In this document: positions 1 to 5,735 of the stretch, in pieces | How the letters are laid out: each line of letters begins with the position of its first letter | Position numbering within the stretch: position 1 is the first letter of the stretch | DNA from: Hyphomicrobiaceae bacterium | GTDB taxonomy: Bacteria; Pseudomonadota; Alphaproteobacteria; Rhizobiales; Hyphomicrobiaceae | Direction: 5' to 3' | Length of the DNA: 7,379 bases | Assembly (NCBI GenBank): GCA_025359005.1 | Contig: JANYHP010000149.1 | Span: 1-7,379, forward strand | Made by a program: the position numbers and the translations under genes | Notes under the pieces: model-generated | The model's input: the letters and a program-made list of their open reading frames with translations, nothing else | Databases searched by the model: none | Told to the model about the DNA's origin: nothing

Positions 1-2
1 GC

Positions 3-95
3 ACCCGCTCGCCACCCCGCCACGACGGGCACCAGTCGTGCACCAGCGCCGTCGTCTGCGGCAGCGCGGCCGTCTCCGAGTGCGCCGCATCCTGA
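3..95 (+). CDS. Possible 3' end of an upstream gene (partial)
   Basis: The frame starting at base 3 is open from the window edge to a TGA at 93-95 and encodes about 30 residues, ending in SECAAS. Nearly all its codons end in G or C (only two of about 30 end in A), while positions 1 and 2 are mixed. That is the coding signature of the confident genes in this window, and it disappears after the stop. Neither the product nor a domain can be recognised from so short a tail. Other frames are also open here, because GC-rich DNA has few stops, so this rests on codon pattern alone. Confidence 0.35.
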   Translation, partial: TRSPPRHDGHQSCTSAVVCGSAAVSECAAS

Positions 96-593
96 CCCCT
101 GCCCGGCTGCATGCGCTGGCCCCGTGGCTCGAGAGTCACCACCGAGCCGGACCGTGCCGCGCCGCCGTTCGGTCGTACTTGCACAGGACCCCGAAAATCT
201 GCCACGTGAAAAATTGCCTCGAGTGAGAGGCGTGCCTCGAAACATATCGTCGTGGCGCGCGGCTTATGCTCAAGTGCGGAATTTCCTTGGAGCAGGCCTG
301 TCCCGCAAGCCGCCTATAAGACCGCGCCTGCGGCCCACGGCTTCGTCCGAAAGCGACCAGCCTGCACACCGCCTACGCCTAGGGGCTACGTCTTTGGACT
401 TATTGCGACCTCCTGGCGGCTACATCTCGGGCGCGGGAGGCAGCTCCGCAGGCACTTGCGCCGCGCCGTACTCCGCCTTTTTCGGTGGCTGCCGGTCCCT
501 GCCCTCTCAGGTAGTGTTGAGCGATAAAACGCCACAGGACCGTCTTGCACAAAGGCGCCTGGGTTAGGATCTTGCGAGGCCGTCTGCACGCGC
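96..593. other. Intergenic region upstream of the glycosyltransferase operon, no credible gene
   Basis: About 500 bp with no convincing gene. One + strand frame stays open to a TAG ending at 567, but it uses ATA, AGA, CTA and TTA, codons that are rare in the confident genes here, and its translation resembles no protein I know. From about 190 the DNA is visibly less GC-rich than the genes. The promoter for the operon starting at 594 should lie here, but I could not find a -35/-10 pair with acceptable spacing. The region could contain a long leader, a small RNA or a decayed gene; the sequence alone does not decide. Confidence 0.5.
215..240. repeat. Short direct repeat with internal dyad (operator-like)
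   Basis: TGCCTCGA occurs at 215-222 and again at 233-240, an 18-bp period. The second copy is also one arm of a dyad, GAGGC-GT-GCCTC, at 227-238. It lies about 350 bp upstream of the glycosyltransferase start in otherwise featureless DNA. It could be a regulator-binding site or chance in GC-rich sequence. Confidence 0.25.
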
Positions 594-1562
594 ATGAAAA
601 TCGTCGTCGCCATACCCACTGTTGATCGTCGCGACGTCCTCGCCCGGACGGTGGCTGAGTTGGCGCGCCAGACGCGGCTGCCAGATGCTGTGCTTGTCTC
701 CACCACCGATCGCCAATTCGTTCCCGAATCTTGGACCAGAGACTCCCGGCCCGGCGGCTCGTCGACCGCCGACATCGTTGTAACCCGTCTCCCTGAGTTT
801 CCGTTTCCGCTGATCTGCCTGTTTGGCAAGCGTGGCCTCGCCGCGCAACGCAATCGTGTCCTTGACGTTTGCCTCGGCGCCGCTGCCGTTGACACACCTG
901 ATGCGGCACTCGGCGCCGCCGACGTCGTCACCTTCTTCGACGACGACTTCCTTCCCGCAGCCGACTATCTGTCCGAGGTCGAAAGCGCGTTCCTCGTCAA
1001 TCCGCAGTGGTCCGTGCTCACCGGCCGCGTGCCCTACGACGGTGCAAACAACGAAGGCTACACCTTCGATGAGGGCCTGGCCCTCTTGGCCACCTGCAGC
1101 AGCCGCGAAAAGGGCGCGCCGCGCGGCGTCGTCAATGTTGGTGCGTACGGCTGCAACATGGCGATCCGTGCCGGAGCCATCGGCCGCCTGCGTTTTGACG
1201 AGCGGTTGCCGCTGTATGGCTGGCAGGAGGATATCGATTTCACCAGCCAGCTCCGCGCCCAGGGTGAAGTCATTCGCCTCTCGTCGCTGGTCGGCGTCCA
1301 TCTTGGCACCAAGGCGGGCCGCGTCGCCGGTGTCCGCTTCGGTTACTCGCAGATCGCCAATCCATTCTACCTCATGCGCAAGGGCACCATGCCGGCCCGT
1401 TTCGGCCTCGAGCTGATGGTGCGCAACTTTGCCGCGAATGTCGCCAGAAGCATCCGTCCCGAAACCTATGTGGACCGTCGCGGTCGCTTGCGAGGCAATC
1501 TCGTCGCGCTCGGTCACGCGCTCACCGGCCGCCTCGAGCCCGAAAATATCCTAAAACTTTAG
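594..1562 (+). CDS. Family 2 (GT-A fold) glycosyltransferase, polysaccharide biosynthesis
   Basis: A 322-residue protein expected to transfer a sugar from a nucleotide-sugar donor to a lipid-linked or oligosaccharide acceptor at the cytoplasmic face of the inner membrane. It opens with KIVVAIPTVDR, the first beta strand of GT2 enzymes. KRGLAAQRN (79-87) matches the conserved GxxxARN segment that precedes the donor site. FFDDDF (114-119) holds the DxD metal/nucleotide-binding motif, and GWQEDIDF (209-216) supplies the acidic ED pair typical of the catalytic base. No transmembrane segment is evident, so it is probably soluble or peripheral. The ATG at 594 gives a complete N-terminus; its Shine-Dalgarno is weak (GAGG at 576-579, 14 nt away). 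The next gene begins 27 bp downstream and encodes a polysaccharide exporter, which points to exopolysaccharide or capsule assembly. Family membership is clear; the sugar and linkage cannot be inferred. Confidence 0.92.
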   Translation: MKIVVAIPTVDRRDVLARTVAELARQTRLPDAVLVSTTDRQFVPESWTRDSRPGGSSTADIVVTRLPEFPFPLICLFGKRGLAAQRNRVLDVCLGAAAVDTPDAALGAADVVTFFDDDFLPAADYLSEVESAFLVNPQWSVLTGRVPYDGANNEGYTFDEGLALLATCSSREKGAPRGVVNVGAYGCNMAIRAGAIGRLRFDERLPLYGWQEDIDFTSQLRAQGEVIRLSSLVGVHLGTKAGRVAGVRFGYSQIANPFYLMRKGTMPARFGLELMVRNFAANVARSIRPETYVDRRGRLRGNLVALGHALTGRLEPENILKL

Positions 1563-1574
1563 TCCTTTTTCAGA

Positions 1575-1581
1575 AGTGGAG
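1575..1581 (+). promoter_or_regulatory. Shine-Dalgarno AGTGGAG deciding the export-protein start
   Basis: Three in-frame starts lie close together: GTG 1581, ATG 1584 and ATG 1590. The GGAG core at 1578-1581 is 8 nt from the ATG at 1590, 2 nt from the ATG at 1584, and overlaps the GTG. Only 1590 has workable spacing. Confidence 0.6.
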
Positions 1582-1589
1582 TGATGCAC

Positions 1590-3104
1590 ATGGCAACTAG
1601 TACTGCACCGAGGCCGGCTTTGGCCGCACGCGTTCGGATCGCCCCCGTCCCCGGGTCCTTCCGTCGTCCCGCGCCAAAGCAGCCGCGCATTCCGGTCGTT
1701 GGCCGTTTTGCGCTCATGCTCACGGCCGTGATCCTGCTGTTCCTTTCCGGCCGGGTCGAAACCAACGCCACCCAGTTCAACACCGACTATAAGCTCGGCG
1801 CCATGGACCAGGTTCGGCTCAAGGTTTTTGAATGGCGCGCCGCCAAGGACGAAGTGTTCGAATGGGCCGCCCTCAACGCTGAGTACGCGATCGGGCCGTC
1901 TGGCCGCATCTCGCTGCCGCTCATCGGCGAAGTTGCCGCTGCTGGCCTCTCCGTCAATGATCTTGCCAAGTCCATCGGCCAGCGCCTCCAGACCCGTATG
2001 GGCCTGACCGACTCGCCCGATATCGCTGTCGAGGTCTCAAAATTCCGTCCCTTCTACCTCGTCGGTTCCGTCGAAAAGCCGGGTGAATATGCCTATCGTC
2101 CCGGCATGACGGTTCTGCAGGCCATCGCCGTTGCTGGCGGCGTCACCCGCACCAGCGACACCGGCGGCCGTGTCGAGCGCGAAATGATCCAGGCCCGTGG
2201 CGACATCGTCATGTTCTCGCACGAGTTCAACTCGCTGCTCGCCCGTCGCGCCCGTCTCGATGCCGAAGTCAAGGGCCTCGACCAGCCGCTGTTCCCCGCC
2301 GGCCTCTCCCAGAAGGCCTCGGCCCAGGAGCAGGTCAACACGCTCATCCGACAGGAAGACAACATCTTCCGCGCCCGCCGTGAATTGTTCGACAACCAGG
2401 TCGCCACGCTTGAGCAGTTGACGCGCTACCTTCAGGCCCAGAGCCGGTCGCTCGAGGACCAGATCAAGAACCACGACCAGCAGACCGCCCTCGTCCAGAA
2501 GGAACTGGATGGCGTCGCCTCTTTGGTCAAGAAGGGCTACTCCACGCAAAGCCGCAAGCTCGGCCTTGAACGGAATACCGCTCAGCTCCAGGGCGATCGT
2601 CTTCGCCTCCAGGACGGCCTGCTTCGCGTCAACGGCGAGTTGAGCCGCACCAACATCGCCTTGCTCGACCTGCACTCTAAGCGTGTGACGGAAGCCACCG
2701 CCGACCTGCGCGACGTCCAGGGCAAGTTGGAAGCCATCGCCGCCCGGTCCGACACGGCCGAACGGTTGCTCTACGAATCCGAAGCGATCGCGCCGATGCT
2801 GATCGCCGAGCGGGCCCGCGCCGGCAAGCGCGAGCCGATCTACCGCATCGTCCGCTCGACAGGTGGTGAGTTCGCCGCCAACGAGCAGACCCAGATCGAG
2901 CCCGGCGACACCATTAAGGTCGAGATGCAGCGCGCTGAACTCGGCACGAAGTCCATGCTGGTCGGCATCGACAGCGACGAACAGGCGCCGCTCCGCCTCA
3001 ACCCGTCCCTCGACGCCGCCATGCCGGAACAGCCGGTCTCGCGTCCGAGCCGCCGCGACATGGGCCGCACGCAGCTGGTGCCGAGTTCCGCCCAGATCCG
3101 CTAA
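1590..3104 (+). CDS. ExoF-type polysaccharide export protein (Poly_export/SLBB plus long coiled coil)
   Basis: A 504-residue envelope protein of the Wza/ExoF outer-membrane polysaccharide export (OPX) group, expected to help move polymer through the periplasm and outer membrane. In order: a basic, Pro/Ala-rich tail (1-35); one hydrophobic segment (about 36-54, FALMLTAVILLFLSG); a Poly_export domain (about 66-150; YKLGAMDQVRLKVFEW, then SGRISLPLIGEVAAAGLS); an SLBB-like repeat (about 152-200; FYLVGSVEKPGEYAYRPGMT, AIAVAGGVTR); a long Gln/Glu/Arg-rich helical region (about 210-395), likely coiled coil; and a second ligand-binding-like segment (418-447; YRIVRSTGGEF, IEPGDTIKVEM). There is no cysteine, so it cannot be a lipoprotein like Wza. 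It is longer than Sinorhizobium ExoF (about 420 residues). The ATG at 1590 is preferred for its ribosome-binding site. It follows the glycosyltransferase by 27 bp, probably in one transcript, and a terminator follows. The group is secure; the exported polymer is unknown, so I give no symbol. Confidence 0.9.
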   Translation: MATSTAPRPALAARVRIAPVPGSFRRPAPKQPRIPVVGRFALMLTAVILLFLSGRVETNATQFNTDYKLGAMDQVRLKVFEWRAAKDEVFEWAALNAEYAIGPSGRISLPLIGEVAAAGLSVNDLAKSIGQRLQTRMGLTDSPDIAVEVSKFRPFYLVGSVEKPGEYAYRPGMTVLQAIAVAGGVTRTSDTGGRVEREMIQARGDIVMFSHEFNSLLARRARLDAEVKGLDQPLFPAGLSQKASAQEQVNTLIRQEDNIFRARRELFDNQVATLEQLTRYLQAQSRSLEDQIKNHDQQTALVQKELDGVASLVKKGYSTQSRKLGLERNTAQLQGDRLRLQDGLLRVNGELSRTNIALLDLHSKRVTEATADLRDVQGKLEAIAARSDTAERLLYESEAIAPMLIAERARAGKREPIYRIVRSTGGEFAANEQTQIEPGDTIKVEMQRAELGTKSMLVGIDSDEQAPLRLNPSLDAAMPEQPVSRPSRRDMGRTQLVPSSAQIR

Positions 3105-3110
3105 GCCGCA

Positions 3111-3136
3111 AGAACGCTGCGAGAGAACGCTGCGAG
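3111..3136 (+). repeat. Perfect tandem duplication of 13 bp
   Basis: AGAACGCTGCGAG is present twice with no spacer, at 3111-3123 and 3124-3136, just after the export-protein stop codon. The end of the second copy (CGAG) forms the base of the 5' arm of the following terminator. Replication slippage is the simplest origin. Confidence 0.85.
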
Positions 3137-3174
3137 GCCGTCCCAAATCCTGGGGCGGCCTCGTTCGCATTTTT
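3133..3174 (+). terminator. Rho-independent terminator of the glycosyltransferase/export operon
   Basis: The arms CGAGGCCGTCCC (3133-3144) and GGGGCGGCCTCG (3152-3163) pair over 12 positions with one G-U wobble, around a 7-nt loop. A five-T run sits at 3170-3174, six nt after the stem, which is slightly far from the hairpin. It lies 28 bp after the export-gene stop in the right orientation and separates this unit from the epimerase gene. Confidence 0.75.
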
Positions 3175-3202
3175 GCTGCCCTGGCGGTCTGCGCGGTATT
3201 AA
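3173..3202 (+). promoter_or_regulatory. Weak candidate promoter for the epimerase gene
   Basis: TTGCTG (3173-3178) and TATTAA (3197-3202) are separated by 18 bp, with 3/6 and 4/6 matches to the sigma-70 consensus. A promoter is expected between the terminator and the gene at 3381. This is the best pair I could find, but it overlaps the terminator T-run and would imply a leader of roughly 170 nt. Confidence 0.2.
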
Positions 3203-3247
3203 TCCCAAAACAAAACCCGCCTACCACCGCGGACAGTCTTTATGTAG

Positions 3248-3274
3248 GTTGGGTCATGCCCCCCGCGACCCAAC
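3248..3274. repeat. REP-like inverted repeat
   Basis: GTTGGGTC (3248-3255) and GACCCAAC (3267-3274) are perfect 8-bp inverted arms around an 11-nt C-rich loop, with TGTAG just before and an A just after. From memory, the pattern GTAGGTTGGGT...ACCCAACA is a widespread intergenic repeat in proteobacteria and cyanobacteria, related to REP elements mobilised by RAYT transposases. No transposase is present. It has no following T-run and is not at a gene end, so a terminator is less likely. Confidence 0.55.
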
Positions 3275-3380
3275 AGCCAAACCCGCCGCAAGCAAATCGG
3301 CTCTCACTTGAAATTTCGCCTCGGCGACAAAAACCGTCGCGGCTCATTGAATCCCCCACGATTTTGCCCAGGATCTTCCC

Positions 3381-4424
3381 ATGAAAGTTTTGGTCACCGG
3401 CAGCCGCGGTTATATCGGCACCGTCATGGTCCCCATGTTGCAGACCGCCGGCCACGCTGTCACCGGCCTCGACTGCGATCTCTATTCCCGCTGCACCTAC
3501 GCCCCCGGCGGCATCGTCCCCGCTATCCCCACTCTTCTGAAAGACGTGCGCGATGTCACCGCCGCCGATCTGGTCGGCTTCGACGCCGTCATCCAGCTGG
3601 CCGCCCTCTCCAACGATCCGTTGAGCGACCTCAACCCCGACGCCACCTACGACATCAATCATCGCGCCAGCGTACGCTTGGCCACGCTCGCCAAGTCCGC
3701 CGGCGTCAAGCGCTACCTGTTCGCCTCGTCGTGCAGCAACTATGGCAAGTCCGGCGAGACCATGATCGACGAAACCGGCGAGTTGGCCCCCGTCACCGCC
3801 TACGGCCAGTCGAAGGTCTGGACCGAGCGCGACGTCAGCCCCCTCGCCGACGCCACCTTCTGTCCCGTCTTCCTCCGCCCCGCCACTGCCTACGGCCTCT
3901 CGCCGCGCCATCGCTTCGATATCGTGCTCAACAATCTCGTCGCCTGGGCCGTCACCAAGCACTTGATCTATCTGAAATCCGACGGTTCGCCCTGGCGTCC
4001 CATCGTCCACATCGAGGATATTTCGCGCGCCTTCATCGCAGCCCTTGAAGCCCCGCGCGATGCCGTCTTCAACCAGGCCTTCAACGTCGGCCAGACCGCC
4101 CACAACTACCGCATCCGCGACATCGCTGAGATCGTCGCCTCCGTCGTCCCCGGCTGCAAGCTGGAGATTGCCTCCGACGCCAGTCCGGATCAGCGCTCCT
4201 ACCGCGTGTCATTTGAAAAGATCGCCCGCGCGCTCCCGGCCTTCAAGCCCCAGTGGGATGCCCGCCGCGGCGCCGAGCAGCTCTACAAGGCTTACACCTC
4301 GTCCGGCCTCACCCACGAGCAGTTCGAAGGCCCCCATTATCAGCGCATCGCCCACATCAAGATGCTCATGGACCGTGGCCTCCTCGACACCAACATGCGC
4401 CCCGGCCTCGCCGCCGCCGAATAA
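3381..4424 (+). CDS. Extended-SDR NAD-dependent nucleotide-sugar epimerase/dehydratase
   Basis: A 347-residue cytoplasmic enzyme expected to act on the sugar of a nucleotide-sugar (epimerisation, dehydration or reduction) with bound NAD(P). The Rossmann glycine motif is TGSRGYIG (G7, G10, G13), and an acidic residue at D31 ends strand 2 as in NAD-preferring members. LAALSNDP (73-80) is the cofactor-loop segment. SSCSNYG (116-122) holds the active-site Ser, and YGQSK gives the catalytic Tyr141 and Lys145. RPIVHIEDISRA (206-217) and FNVGQ (234-238) are typical of the substrate-binding half. The SNDPL.DLNP...INH and SSCSNYG signatures match a subfamily common in surface-carbohydrate clusters, where the exact reaction is mostly undetermined. 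The start is supported by AGGA at 3370-3373, 7 nt upstream. It is separated from the export operon by a terminator but is on the same strand and probably shares the polysaccharide role. It appears full length. Confidence 0.92.
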   Translation: MKVLVTGSRGYIGTVMVPMLQTAGHAVTGLDCDLYSRCTYAPGGIVPAIPTLLKDVRDVTAADLVGFDAVIQLAALSNDPLSDLNPDATYDINHRASVRLATLAKSAGVKRYLFASSCSNYGKSGETMIDETGELAPVTAYGQSKVWTERDVSPLADATFCPVFLRPATAYGLSPRHRFDIVLNNLVAWAVTKHLIYLKSDGSPWRPIVHIEDISRAFIAALEAPRDAVFNQAFNVGQTAHNYRIRDIAEIVASVVPGCKLEIASDASPDQRSYRVSFEKIARALPAFKPQWDARRGAEQLYKAYTSSGLTHEQFEGPHYQRIAHIKMLMDRGLLDTNMRPGLAAAE

Positions 4425-4720
4425 TCAGCCACGAAAAAATGCGATGCGGTCCCTTCGCCGTAACCAGGTCGCCGCCCTACCCCCGCTTTGCGTTCCCGGC
4501 CGAGCATCGCGAGAGCCGGGATTTTTCCCTGTCGACCTTGAAAGCGATCAGCAAACGCAACGCACCCGAGCGCGACAGGCAGTCGGCCGAGACAGCAGCC
4601 CACAGCACCGCCCCGCGCCCTGTTGTCATCATCCGCGGCGGCGTTTTTACGCTATCTCGAGGCCCCATTGCGCCGCTCCTGAAGTCTCGCGGCCCGCCGC
4701 ATCGGCCACAGCCACCACCC
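4425..4720. other. Intergenic region between convergent genes
   Basis: Roughly 300 bp between the epimerase (+) and DUF1003 gene (-) stop codons. Apart from the hairpin at 4494-4526 I see no gene. Short open frames on both strands (for example - strand 4477-4668) have no ribosome-binding site or recognisable product and look like by-products of the GC-rich hairpin. No clear terminator serves the - strand gene. Confidence 0.5.
4494..4526 (+). terminator. Hairpin plus T-run, probable terminator of the epimerase gene
   Basis: TCCCGGC (4494-4500) and GCCGGGA (4515-4521) are perfect 7-bp arms around a 14-nt loop, followed at once by TTTTT (4522-4526). The orientation suits the epimerase gene ending 69 bp upstream. 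The loop and arms also resemble a CCCGGCCGAGC...GCGAGAGCCGGG motif that I recall as an interspersed repeat in alphaproteobacterial genomes, so it may be a repeat acting as terminator. Confidence 0.65.
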
Positions 4721-5470
4721 TCATTTCTTCAGCTTCTTCTCCTGCATGATCTCCAGCTGCATCCGCTGGATTTCCGCCAGCCGCTGCCACTGCTTGGAGA
4801 TCAGGTGATCCAGCTTCTCGTGCAGATGCCGGATTTCCAATTCCGCCTTCAGGTTCACCCGGTAGTCGTTCAGCGCCCGCAGGCGATCCTTTGCCTCCTG
4901 CCGCTTCTGGCTCATCATGATGATCGGCGCTTGCACAGCGGCCAGGCACGACAGGATCAAATTCAGCAGAATGAACGGATACACGTCGAACGCCTTGGCC
5001 TCCCCGAGCGCCAGATTGACCACGATCCACACCACCAGCACCGCCCCGAACGCGATCAGAAACGCCCAGCTCCCGCCGAACGATGCCAGATGGTCCGAGA
5101 GCTTCTCGCCGTGCGTGCGCTCCTCGTTGAAATCGTCTTCCACGTTCTCCGCGATTGTGTCGTGATTGGCGATGCTGGCCGCCACCTGCCGTTCCAGCTC
5201 CGTGAATTCACCGTGCTCATGCTCTAGCAATTCTTCCACATACTTCATGCGGTATTTGGCCAGGGTCGCCGTGCTGATCAGCGCCTCTCCCTGCAAGTTC
5301 GGATGATCCTTGCGGATATGGTCGGCCAGGCTCGGCCGCACCGCATCCAGCGGCACCAGGTCGCGCTTGCGTGCCGGCAAGCCGGAGATGGCGCAGACAT
5401 AGCGCAACGGTTCGCTCGAACCGGCAATGGGTGACTGGAACGGGTTTTCATCGGCGATTTCGTCGGTCAT
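4721..5470 (-). CDS. DUF1003 family integral membrane protein
   Basis: A 249-residue protein with two transmembrane helices and no known activity. The N-terminal soluble part has a short Cys-containing stretch, YVCAISGLPARKRDLVPLDAVRP (written here in two parts: YVCAISGLPARK, RDLVPLDAVRP; 24-45), then an acidic region ending in HLASFGGSW. Helix 1 is about 134-154 (WAFLIAFGAVLVVWIVVNLAL) in substance, and helix 2 about 163-187, containing YPFILLNLILSCLAAVQAP. Next come the hallmark DUF1003 segment IIMMSQKRQEAKDRLRA (183-199), NDYRVNLKAELEIRHLHEKL (201-220) and a basic tail ending in KKLKK, probably coiled coil and cytoplasmic. The whole family core is present. The ATG at 5470 has only a weak ribosome-binding site (CTGGA, 8 nt upstream). 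It is divergent from the nuclease-like gene and convergent with the epimerase, so it is probably monocistronic. Family assignment is firm; function, including any transport role, is unknown. Confidence 0.9.
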   Translation of the reverse strand: MTDEIADENPFQSPIAGSSEPLRYVCAISGLPARKRDLVPLDAVRPSLADHIRKDHPNLQGEALISTATLAKYRMKYVEELLEHEHGEFTELERQVAASIANHDTIAENVEDDFNEERTHGEKLSDHLASFGGSWAFLIAFGAVLVVWIVVNLALGEAKAFDVYPFILLNLILSCLAAVQAPIIMMSQKRQEAKDRLRALNDYRVNLKAELEIRHLHEKLDHLISKQWQRLAEIQRMQLEIMQEKKLKK

Positions 5471-5497
5471 GGTGGCGGTCCAGTGGGTCGGTGCGGC

Positions 5498-5516
5498 GGC
5501 TTGCGTGTTGCAAGCC
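5498..5516. promoter_or_regulatory. Perfect hairpin in the DUF1003 gene leader
   Basis: GGCTTGC (5498-5504) and GCAAGCC (5510-5516) are perfect 7-bp arms with a 5-nt loop. The near edge is 28 bp before the DUF1003 ATG (5470, - strand). Symmetry and position suit an operator or a 5'-leader stem-loop; without a T-run it is not a terminator. Confidence 0.4.
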
Positions 5517-5578
5517 CGTCTGTAGCTTTATGTGGGACACTCCGCAAAGGGCCGTGACACAACGATGACGGTTTCCGA

Positions 5579-5599
5579 TTTTCGCGCTAGTTTTCGCGC
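5579..5599. repeat. 9-bp direct repeat in divergent promoter region
   Basis: TTTTCGCGC at 5579-5587 and again at 5591-5599, separated by TAG (12-bp period). It is one of the few AT-containing stretches between the divergent genes. It could be a pair of half-sites for a DNA-binding protein. Confidence 0.35.
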
Positions 5600-5620
5600 G
5601 CAATGACTGCGGACCGCGTC

Positions 5621-5646
5621 ACCAGCGCCCCGTACGAGGCGCCGGT
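5621..5646. promoter_or_regulatory. 26-bp imperfect palindrome (operator-like)
   Basis: The arms ACCAGCGCCCCGT (5621-5633) and ACGAGGCGCCGGT (5634-5646) match at 11 of 13 dyad positions, centred on CGTACG. It lies 90 bp upstream of the nuclease-like gene and 151 bp from the DUF1003 start. Its right half also pairs weakly with GCGCC just before ATTTTT further along, so a terminator-like fold of a short + strand transcript is an alternative. Confidence 0.4.
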
Positions 5647-5735
5647 CGCACGCGCGCCATTTTTCGGCCGCACAGCGCACCCGGTGCCCTCGTCAGGCGG
5701 CTCGCACCAACGACAGTGCTTCTGGGACACGACGC

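Noticed and set aside
252..268. Sigma-54-like TGGCGCG...TTATGC
   Set aside because: The GG and GC elements are two bases too far apart for a -24/-12 promoter.
124..567. Long open frame on the + strand before the glycosyltransferase
   Set aside because: It uses ATA, AGA, CTA and TTA, lacks the strong G/C third-position bias of the real genes, has no ribosome-binding site and gives no recognisable protein.
545..570. TTGCAC...TAGGAT as a promoter for the glycosyltransferase operon
   Set aside because: The spacer is only 14 bp, too short for a sigma-70 promoter, and the ATG would follow within 25 bp.
2037..3227. Long - strand open frame opposite the export protein
   Set aside because: It is a mirror of the high third-position GC of the real + strand gene; the composition is Val/Gly/Asp-rich and no domain is seen. 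The same holds for 564-1517 and 3240-4103 on the - strand.
4637..4652. GC-rich stretch plus TTTTT as a + strand terminator
   Set aside because: No stable stem directly precedes the T-run, and no + strand gene lies nearby that lacks a terminator.
4477..4668. Small - strand open frame in the spacer between epimerase and DUF1003
   Set aside because: Its end is generated by the terminator hairpin, it lacks a ribosome-binding site, and the Arg/Ser-rich translation looks spurious.
4253..5227. Open frame of 324 codons on the + strand crossing the epimerase end and the DUF1003 gene
   Set aside because: It overlaps two confident genes in other frames, and its translation is His/Pro/Arg-rich without family resemblance.
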